From NCBI GenBank assembly GCA_027306715.1, contig DAHUZG010000356.1, positions 1 through 5,656 of the forward strand: a stretch of DNA of 5,656 nt. The letters run 5' to 3'. Shown piece by piece: positions 1 to 4,144 of the stretch; the first letter of the stretch is position 1; each line of letters begins with the position of its first letter. Source of the DNA: Acidimicrobiaceae bacterium (lineage in GTDB: Bacteria; Actinomycetota; Acidimicrobiia; Acidimicrobiales; Bog-793). A model generated the notes under the pieces. It had not been told where the DNA came from, did not search any database, and saw nothing but the letters and a program-made list of their open reading frames with translations. A program made the position numbers and the translations under genes.

Positions 1-769
1 GGGCGACCATCCGGTGGTCCGGGCGCACGGAGCGACCCTCGATGTGCCAGGTGCGCCGGAGCACCTCGCTCGTGGTCGCGAGGACGAACCCTGCCGCCGT
101 CAGGGCGGCGCGGAGCTCGGCGGTCTGGTTGATGCCGGGCAGGTAGCAGGCGAGGATCCCTCCCGGGCGGAGCGCCGTCCGCAGGTGCGCCAGCACTCGC
201 CACGGCTCGGGCAGGTCGAGCACGGCGCGATCGAGCTGTCGCTCGTCGATCCCCTCGTAGACGTCGCGCAGCTGGACCGAGAAAGGGGCCTCGGGTCCGA
301 GAGCCTCGAGGACGTTGCGCTCGGCGCGGTGGGCGAAATCGGGCCTCAGCTCGTAGCCGGTCACCCGGGCGCCCGCCCTGAGCAGCGCCATCGAGAGAGC
401 GCCGGAGCCCACTCCCGCCTCGAGGACGTGGGCGCCGGGGAAGACGTCGGCATCCATCACGATGGCGGCAAGATCCTTCGGGTAGATCACCTGGGCGCCG
501 CGCGGCATCTTGACGACGAGGTCGGCCAGGGTCGGGCGCAGCACGAGCCAGCTGCGAGGTGCCGCCTCGGTACCCTCGCGCCGCCGGGCGACGACCCAGC
601 TGCCCTCCTCCCGGCCGATCACCTGGTCGTGGTCGAGCACCCCGGCGTGGCTGTGGAACGAGTCGCCCCGGCTCAGCCGCAGCAGGTAGCGGCGCCCCTT
701 GCCGTCGATGGCGAGGACCCGCTCGCCGGGTTCGAACGGACCCTTGGCGCCGGTGGCGCTCGCCGTCAC
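1..769 (-). CDS. trmI: tRNA (adenine-58-N1)-methyltransferase TrmI, 3' end outside window
   Basis: Class I SAM-dependent methyltransferase that makes m1A58 in the T-loop of tRNAs, normally as a homotetramer in the cytoplasm. The 256 codons present show an N-terminal beta-rich part (residues 12-64), the family segment RPTLADLVVKMPRGAQVIYPKD (79-99, slightly shortened reading), SAM motif I EAGVGSGALS (117-126), the acidic ribose-binding E140 in GYELRP, R168-D169 for the adenine side, and LDLPEPW (184-190). D185 in that last motif matches the catalytic Asp of characterised TrmI. The last visible residues, WHIEGRSVRPDHRM, resemble the region about 20-25 residues before the end of actinobacterial TrmI (about 280 aa), so little is missing. 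The start is GTG at 769-767; its GTGA overlaps the stop of the upstream small gene by 4 nt and there is no clear ribosome site, which suggests translational coupling. Function is well supported by motifs; the exact modification is inferred from the family. Confidence 0.93.
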   Translation of the reverse strand, partial: MTASATGAKGPFEPGERVLAIDGKGRRYLLRLSRGDSFHSHAGVLDHDQVIGREEGSWVVARRREGTEAAPRSWLVLRPTLADLVVKMPRGAQVIYPKDLAAIVMDADVFPGAHVLEAGVGSGALSMALLRAGARVTGYELRPDFAHRAERNVLEALGPEAPFSVQLRDVYEGIDERQLDRAVLDLPEPWRVLAHLRTALRPGGILACYLPGINQTAELRAALTAAGFVLATTSEVLRRTWHIEGRSVRPDHRMVA

Positions 770-1035
770 ACGCGGGCGGTGCGCGTCGCCCGCCGCCGCT
801 CTCGCCGCGTCGGTCGGGCCGGCCCGGGGAGGTGCTTGACGACGATCGTCTCACCGACCCGCAGCTCCTCACGGACGACTCGCGGCTGCTCGGGTCGGGT
901 GAGAAGGCGCGCCAGCGCAGCCGCCAAGCCGAGAGCGAGCCACAGCGTCGAACCCTCGCCGAGGCCGTGGCGCAGGCCTCGGCGGACGAGCTGGCGGGCA
1001 AGTGGGTCGAGGACGCGGCGGAGCAGGGCGATCAC
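766..1035 (-). CDS. Small basic membrane-associated protein, unknown function
   Basis: An 89-residue protein that I cannot assign to a named family. The N-terminal third is basic and probably amphipathic (LLRRVLDPLARQLVRRGLR, residues 4-22). A short hydrophobic helix follows (about 30-45, TLWLALGLAAALARLL), then a charged segment with a strand-like pattern (RVVREELRVGETIVVKHLPG, 52-71) and an Arg-rich tail (RRERRR, 77-82). One short membrane or membrane-surface helix is likely. The GTG at 1035-1033 was chosen because GAGGA at 1043-1039 lies just upstream, although the 3-nt spacing is tight, and because the reading frame further upstream would overlap the preceding gene. It starts 10 nt after the previous stop and its own TGA overlaps the trmI start (GTGA), so it is embedded in the operon. 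The reality of the gene rests on this packing and on the patterned protein; function is unknown. Confidence 0.65.
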   Translation of the reverse strand: MIALLRRVLDPLARQLVRRGLRHGLGEGSTLWLALGLAAALARLLTRPEQPRVVREELRVGETIVVKHLPGPARPTRRERRRATRTARV

Positions 1036-1045
1036 GAGTCCTCGC

Positions 1046-1375
1046 TCACGTGACGCGGTGGATCTCGAGCACTGTCGCCCGGTGGCGGCCCCGGCGCCGG
1101 CCGTAGAGGTAGGCGGCGGCGGCGAGGACCATTCCCCCGCCGACTGCGGCCCCGGTGGTCGTGAGCGCCGACCGGTTGAGCGACTGCGCAGCACCGCCGC
1201 CGATGGAGCGCAGCGAGGCCTCGATGTCCGAGAGGGAGACCTTCCCGCCGGGCGGCACCTTGGCGCCCCGCGAGCGGCGCCCGCGAGGCTCCTCGGTCGA
1301 GGCCGCCGCGGCGCTGCTTGAGCCCGCGGCGGCGGCGAGCGCGCCCAGCACGAGCCGCAGCGCCAACCATCCCAT
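1046..1375 (-). CDS. Small two-helix membrane protein, unknown function
   Basis: A 109-residue protein with a hydrophobic N-terminus (WLALRLVLGALAAAAG, residues 3-18) that could be a signal peptide or anchor. A low-complexity Ala/Ser/Arg linker (19-45) follows, then a predicted helix (VSLSDIEASLRSIGGG, 46-61). A second membrane segment (about 71-91) ends in AYLYGRRRGRHR, with the positive cluster suggesting a cytoplasmic C-terminus finishing in VLEIHRV. I do not recognise a named family. The ATG at 1375-1373 is preferred: AGGAGG at 1388-1383 is 7 nt upstream and the protein then begins with the hydrophobic segment. An in-frame GTG directly before it (1378) and a further GTG at 1486, which overlaps the upstream stop as GTGA, are alternatives; the second would add 37 Gly/Arg-rich residues with no domain character. 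It lies between the holin-like gene and another small membrane gene in the trmI operon. Confidence 0.7.
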   Translation of the reverse strand: MGWLALRLVLGALAAAAGSSSAAAASTEEPRGRRSRGAKVPPGGKVSLSDIEASLRSIGGGAAQSLNRSALTTTGAAVGGGMVLAAAAYLYGRRRGRHRATVLEIHRVT

Positions 1376-1482
1376 CACGTCCCCTCCTGCTCCCGCGCCA
1401 CCTTCGCCGGATGCTCCCCGACCCGTGTCGCCGAGATCAAGAGCTCCCCCACCGGGCTCGACCCGCCGACCTCGCGACCGCT
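1376..1482 (-). other. Non-coding spacer (or alternative N-terminal extension) inside the trmI operon
   Basis: This is the only sizeable gap in an otherwise tight leftward cluster. The frame of the next gene stays open across it up to a GTG at 1486-1484, but the encoded stretch is Gly/Arg-rich without recognisable structure, and the best ribosome site (AGGAGG, 1388-1383) points to the internal ATG. I see no TANNNT promoter or convincing hairpin with a T tract here. Confidence 0.4.
1383..1388 (-). promoter_or_regulatory. Ribosome binding site deciding the start of the 109-aa membrane protein
   Basis: AGGAGG on the minus strand with 7 nt to the ATG at 1375 (4 nt to the adjacent GTG at 1378). 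This is the strongest Shine-Dalgarno sequence in the leftward operon and argues against the longer GTG start at 1486. Confidence 0.6.
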
Positions 1483-1827
1483 TCACCTCTGCCGCCCCCC
1501 CTTGCCGATCGTGCGCAGCAGCACGAGCGCCGCGGCGCCGATGACGCCGAGGGCGACCGCCGCCGTCGCGAGGTACGGGCCGAACGACATGTTGCCGGCG
1601 AAGAACGTTCCCGTCTCGGTCTGAAGCGCCCGCAGCACAGCCATCAGCAGCAGCACGAGACCCACTCCGAGGAGCAACCCGCCGGCCGCACCGACGAGCA
1701 GGCGCCAGCCGATCTGGCGCAACGGCTGAACCGTCTCCTGGACGACGAAGCGGCGGATCAGCTCGACCGACTCGCTGGCCCCGCTCCGCCAGTCGGTGGT
1801 CCTCCGTCTCGTGTCGTCCGGCGGCAT
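1483..1827 (-). CDS. Phage-holin-family-like two-helix membrane protein
   Basis: A 114-residue integral membrane protein resembling the small proteins annotated as 'phage holin family protein' in actinobacterial chromosomes. A polar N-terminus (1-20) leads to an amphipathic stretch (SVELIRRFVVQETVQPLRQI, 20-39). Membrane helix 1 spans about 43-65 and is followed by a conserved-looking loop (LRALQTETGTFFAGNMSFGP, 65-84). Helix 2 spans about 85-104, and the tail is basic (RTIGKGGRQR). Both ends are probably cytoplasmic. No lysis gene or phage gene is nearby, so a housekeeping membrane role is more likely than phage lysis; the holin name is a family label only. The ATG at 1827-1825 was chosen because GAGGAG (1837-1832) lies 4 nt upstream; an in-frame ATG at 1839 has no ribosome site. 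It is the first gene of the leftward operon that ends in trmI. Confidence 0.78.
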   Translation of the reverse strand: MPPDDTRRRTTDWRSGASESVELIRRFVVQETVQPLRQIGWRLLVGAAGGLLLGVGLVLLLMAVLRALQTETGTFFAGNMSFGPYLATAAVALGVIGAAALVLLRTIGKGGRQR

Positions 1828-1831
1828 CCTG

Positions 1832-1837
1832 CTCCTC
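1832..1837 (-). promoter_or_regulatory. Ribosome binding site of the holin-like gene
   Basis: GAGGAG on the minus strand, 4 nt before the ATG at 1827. It decides the start: the in-frame ATG at 1839 overlaps this motif's upstream side and has no purine-rich site of its own. Confidence 0.5.
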
Positions 1838-1852
1838 ATGATGGCTGGCGGA

Positions 1853-1858
1853 AGGCTA
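1853..1858 (-). promoter_or_regulatory. Possible -10 element of the leftward trmI operon
   Basis: TAGCCT on the minus strand within GGGATAGCCTT matches the TANNNT pattern. It would place the transcript start near 1846, about 19 nt before the ATG at 1827, leaving room for the GAGGAG ribosome site. No good -35 hexamer is visible about 17 nt upstream, so this is a weak prediction. Confidence 0.3.
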
Positions 1859-1923
1859 TCCCGCGGCCGCGACGAGCCGGTCCGCCGCGTGGGTGCCTCG
1901 GATCCCCTCCATGCCCAGAGCCC

Positions 1924-1989
1924 CGAACCGCCGAATCCCCCAGCTCGCGGGCCCTCCGACCGGCAGCCGGCGCCCCGCCCGGCGGTTCG
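1924..1989. repeat. 9-bp perfect inverted repeat in the divergent intergenic region
   Basis: CGAACCGCC at 1924-1932 is the exact reverse complement of GGCGGTTCG at 1981-1989, with 48 nt between them. Inside lies a smaller inverted repeat, GCCGG (1966-1970) and CCGGC (1979-1983), whose right arm overlaps the outer right arm. The outer right arm falls between the expected -35 and -10 positions of the desaturase promoter. It could be part of an operator or a structured element, or a chance match in GC-rich DNA. Confidence 0.35.
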
Positions 1990-1997
1990 CCAGCTGG

Positions 1998-2003
1998 TAA
2001 CGT
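1998..2003 (+). promoter_or_regulatory. -10 element of an apparently leaderless desaturase promoter
   Basis: TAACGT fits TANNNT. With its last T at -7, transcription would start at 2010, the G of the desaturase GTG start codon. There is no purine-rich ribosome site between this element and the GTG (intervening bases CCCGTT), which agrees with a leaderless mRNA. A -35 element is not obvious. Confidence 0.5.
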
Positions 2004-2009
2004 CCCGTT

Positions 2010-2831
2010 GTGCCGCGACCCCTCCTCGCCGTCATCGTCGGTCTCGCCGTCAGCCAGGTCGGTCTCTTCTGCACGACGGTCTACCTGCATCGGACGGTGA
2101 CGCATCGTGCCATCACCATGAAGCCCGGGCTGGCGCTCGTGTTCCGATTCGTCATCTGGATCACGACCGGGATCAAGCCACGTGAGTGGGCGGCTGTCCA
2201 CCGCCGCCATCATGCCTTCACCGATGTCGAGGGCGACCCGCACTCGCCCCTGCTGCTCGGCTTCTGGAGGGTCCAGCTGACCAACGCCGCGCTCTACCGC
2301 CGCGTCGCCCGGGACCCCGAGACGCTGCGGCGCTACGCCCGCGACCTTCCCCCCGACCGATGGGACCGGGCGCTTTTCGACCGGGCCGTCGTCGGCCTCG
2401 CTATCGGCATCACCTTGCTGTGCCTCACCCTCGGCTGGCAGTGGGGGCTGCTCGCAGCGGCTGTGCACACTCTGAGCTACCTCGCCCTGAACGCAGCGAT
2501 CAACGCATTCGGCCACCTCTGGGGCAAGAAGACCTACGAGAACACCGCGAGGAACAACCAGTGGCTTGCCTGGCTCACCGCCGGCGAGGGACTTCACAAC
2601 AACCACCACGCCGCACCGACCTCTGCCCGCCTCGCCCACGAGCGGGGAGAGCTCGACCCCGCCTGGTGGTTCATCGCCGCCGCCAGCTCGCTCCGGCTCT
2701 GCAAGGTCCGCCACGAGAGCCCGAAGCTGCTCGCCGTGGCCGCGACGGGAGCCGGAGGCCCCGGCAGAGGGATGGCGCCGGCTGCAGCGGTGGCTGTCCT
2801 GGACGAGCTCGACGTAGCCGACGCGCCGTAG
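2010..2831 (+). CDS. Membrane fatty acid (acyl-CoA/acyl-lipid) desaturase, DesC-like
   Basis: A 273-residue di-iron membrane desaturase of the stearoyl-CoA delta-9 type, which introduces a cis double bond into fatty acyl chains using O2 and electrons from a redox partner. The histidine clusters are all present: HRTVTH (H27, H32), HRRHH (H64, H67, H68), NAFGH (N165, H169) and HNNHH (H196, H199, H200). The segment HAFTDVEGDPHSP (68-80) is family-typical. Hydrophobic segments lie at about 4-26, 39-55, 128-157 and 158-172. The protein is short for the family because only one hydrophobic segment precedes the first box, while the tail after about 230 is Ala/Gly-rich without clear structure. The regiospecificity cannot be read from the sequence. 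The GTG at 2010 was chosen because it sits 6 nt after a TAACGT -10 with no ribosome site, suggesting a leaderless mRNA. tal follows after 91 nt on the same strand; no ferredoxin, reductase or TetR-type regulator is in the window. Confidence 0.92.
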   Translation: MPRPLLAVIVGLAVSQVGLFCTTVYLHRTVTHRAITMKPGLALVFRFVIWITTGIKPREWAAVHRRHHAFTDVEGDPHSPLLLGFWRVQLTNAALYRRVARDPETLRRYARDLPPDRWDRALFDRAVVGLAIGITLLCLTLGWQWGLLAAAVHTLSYLALNAAINAFGHLWGKKTYENTARNNQWLAWLTAGEGLHNNHHAAPTSARLAHERGELDPAWWFIAAASSLRLCKVRHESPKLLAVAATGAGGPGRGMAPAAAVAVLDELDVADAP

Positions 2832-2871
2832 AGCCGACGCGCCGTAGAGCCGGCGCCGTAGAGCCGGCACC
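2814..2871 (+). repeat. Degenerate tandem repeat of 14-16 bp units, four copies, across the desaturase stop codon
   Basis: Units are GTAGCCGACGCGCC (2814-2827), GTAGAGCCGACGCGCC (2828-2843), GTAGAGCCGGCGCC (2844-2857) and GTAGAGCCGGCACC (2858-2871). The TAG stop of the desaturase (2829-2831) lies in unit 2. Units 3 and 4 each contain GCCGGC (2849-2854 and 2863-2868), which can pair with each other as a 6-bp stem with an 8-nt loop. The unit lengths do not keep the reading frame. Recent slippage at the gene end is the simplest explanation. Confidence 0.75.
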
Positions 2872-2893
2872 GTCGGAGAGCTGTTGCAGGACC

Positions 2894-2909
2894 GCTGTCG
2901 TCGGACGGC
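2894..2909 (+). promoter_or_regulatory. Small hairpin just before the tal ribosome binding site
   Basis: GCTGTC (2894-2899) and GACGGC (2904-2909) can form a 6-bp stem (one G-T pair) with loop GTCG, ending 2 nt before AGGAGG. It could affect ribosome access or protect a 5' end, but short stems like this are frequent in GC-rich DNA. Confidence 0.25.
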
Positions 2910-2911
2910 TC

Positions 2912-2917
2912 AGGAGG
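2912..2917 (+). promoter_or_regulatory. Ribosome binding site of tal
   Basis: A perfect AGGAGG, 5 nt before the ATG at 2923. It fixes the tal start there; the open frame extends upstream to 2884, but those extra codons show no family similarity. No TANNNT promoter is visible between the desaturase stop and this site, so tal may be read from an upstream promoter. Confidence 0.75.
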
Positions 2918-2922
2918 ACGAG

Positions 2923-4053
2923 ATGACTCGCTTGCACGACCTTCACCAGCAGCAGGGACAGAGTCCCTGGATCGATGACCTCCGCCGTTCCTACGTCACC
3001 GACGGCGGCCTCGAGAGCCTCGTCGACTCCGGCATCCGGGGGCTCACCTCGAACCCGACGATCATGGCCAAGGCGATCGAGTCGGGAAGCGCCTACGACG
3101 AGCAGTTCGCCGCCTTGATCTCGGCGGGCGCCTCGCTCGAGGAGGCCTACTGGGAGCTCGTCCTGTTCGACGCCCGAGGAGCGCTGTCGGTGCTGCGGCC
3201 CGTCTACGACGCTTCGGGCGGAGGCGACGGCTTCGTCTCGGTGGAGGTCCTTCCCGGCCTCGCCCACGACTCGGCCAAGACCGAGGCGGCGGCACGCACG
3301 CTGCACGAGCGCGTCGCCGAGCCGAACCTGCTCGTGAAGATCCCCGCCACCGTCGAGGGCCTGCCGGCGATCGAGGCGATGATCGGCGAGGGTCGCAGCG
3401 TCAACGTCACGCTGATCTTCTCCCTCGAGCGCTACGCCAAGGTGATCGACGCCTACCTCGGCGGGCTCGAGCGCTTCGTCGGCGGCGGCGGTGACCCCTC
3501 CCGGGTGGCCTCCGTCGCGTCGTTCTTCGTCAGCCGTGTCGACACCGAGGTGGACCGCCGCCTCGAGGCCCTCGCAGCCGCCGACGAGGCTCTCGCCGCG
3601 CGGGCCCGGGCGCTTCAGGGCAGGGCTGCCCTCGCCCAGGCCAAGCTGGCCTACGAGCTCTTCCGGGAGCGCTTCAGCGGACCCCGCTGGGCTGCGCTGG
3701 CGGCGGCCGGGGCGCGGCTGCAGCGGCCGCTGTGGGCATCGACCTCGACGAAGAACCCGGCCTACCCCGACCTTCTCTACGTCGAGGGCTTGATCGGCCC
3801 CGACACCGTCGACACGATGCCCGACGCCACCGTCGAGGCCTTCCTTGATCACGGCAAGCCGGCGCGCACGCTCGACACCGGCCTCGACGGCGCCCGGGCG
3901 GACCTTGCAGCTCTGGCGGAGCTCGGCATCTCGCTCGACGAGGTCACCGACCAGCTCGAGGTCGAGGGCGTCGCATCCTTTGCCAAGTCTTTCGACGAGC
4001 TGATGGGCAGCCTCGGCGACAAGGTGGTCGCGCTCGGGGCCTCGCCGGCGTGA
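2923..4053 (+). CDS. tal: Transaldolase
   Basis: A 376-residue cytoplasmic transaldolase of the long actinobacterial/cyanobacterial class. It moves a dihydroxyacetone unit between sedoheptulose 7-phosphate and glyceraldehyde 3-phosphate in the non-oxidative pentose phosphate pathway. Family landmarks in order are GQSPWIDDLRRS (12-23, with D18 as the likely catalytic acid), GLTSNPTIM (40-48, N44), EVLPGLAHDS with its strand, then NLLVKIPAT (135-143). K139 in that segment is the expected Schiff-base lysine. SVNVTLIFSLERY follows, then SFFVSRVDTEVDRR, and the C-terminal WASTSTKNPAYPDLLYVEGLIG with TVDTMPDAT. Length is usual for the class (about 370). The start is set by AGGAGG at 2912-2917. It sits 91 nt after the desaturase and 91 nt before zwf, on the same strand, consistent with a pentose phosphate cluster. 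No tkt is present upstream, unlike many relatives. No fusion to glucose-6-phosphate isomerase is seen. Confidence 0.96.
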   Translation: MTRLHDLHQQQGQSPWIDDLRRSYVTDGGLESLVDSGIRGLTSNPTIMAKAIESGSAYDEQFAALISAGASLEEAYWELVLFDARGALSVLRPVYDASGGGDGFVSVEVLPGLAHDSAKTEAAARTLHERVAEPNLLVKIPATVEGLPAIEAMIGEGRSVNVTLIFSLERYAKVIDAYLGGLERFVGGGGDPSRVASVASFFVSRVDTEVDRRLEALAAADEALAARARALQGRAALAQAKLAYELFRERFSGPRWAALAAAGARLQRPLWASTSTKNPAYPDLLYVEGLIGPDTVDTMPDATVEAFLDHGKPARTLDTGLDGARADLAALAELGISLDEVTDQLEVEGVASFAKSFDELMGSLGDKVVALGASPA

Positions 4054-4058
4054 GCCCC

Positions 4059-4097
4059 CGAGGCGCCGCGTCCGGGGCCGCCGGCTCGGCGCCCTCG
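4059..4097 (+). terminator. GC-rich hairpin between tal and zwf, possible terminator without T tract
   Basis: CGAGGCGCCG (4059-4068) pairs with CGGCGCCCTCG (4087-4097) with a single bulged C, giving a 10-bp stem. The 18-nt loop contains a further small CCGG/CCGG pairing (4072-4075 with 4081-4084). It begins 5 nt after the tal stop and lies upstream of the predicted zwf promoter, which fits a terminator or attenuating structure. No T run follows, so it is not a classical intrinsic terminator. Confidence 0.35.
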
Positions 4098-4131
4098 CCC
4101 ACCCCCGCCGGTCTTCGGACGGGGCTCCAGC

Positions 4132-4137
4132 TAGCTT
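4132..4137 (+). promoter_or_regulatory. -10 element of an apparently leaderless zwf promoter
   Basis: TAGCTT fits TANNNT and ends 7 nt before the zwf ATG at 4145, so transcription would start at or one base before the start codon. The only purine-rich sequence, GCGAGG, abuts the ATG with no spacing and could not work as a ribosome site. This supports an own promoter for zwf with a leaderless or nearly leaderless mRNA. No clear -35 box is seen. Confidence 0.45.
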
Positions 4138-4144
4138 GGCGAGG

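Noticed and set aside
197..205. Met in the RIDHYMGKE signature of glucose-6-phosphate dehydrogenase (residue numbers of the protein, not window positions) as a defect
   Set aside because: The change from Leu to Met is conservative and all catalytic residues (D199, H200, K204, H262) are present, so no loss of function is indicated.
14..1321. A 435-codon open frame on the plus strand across trmI and the small membrane genes
   Set aside because: It is antisense to trmI, whose methyltransferase motifs are unmistakable, and the predicted product is low-complexity Arg/Ala/Gly/Pro.
1032..1370. Alternative minus-strand frame inside the 109-aa membrane protein gene
   Set aside because: Its product is Arg-rich without structure, while the chosen frame has a ribosome site and two hydrophobic segments.
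1483..1827. Prophage remnant, suggested by the holin-like protein
   Set aside because: There is no endolysin, integrase, structural gene or att-like repeat nearby, and the neighbours are housekeeping genes; holin-labelled proteins of this kind are common chromosomal membrane proteins in actinobacteria.
1836..2870. A 344-codon open frame on the minus strand opposite the desaturase
   Set aside because: The plus strand encodes a desaturase with every histidine box; the minus frame has no domain and would collide with the upstream side of the leftward operon.
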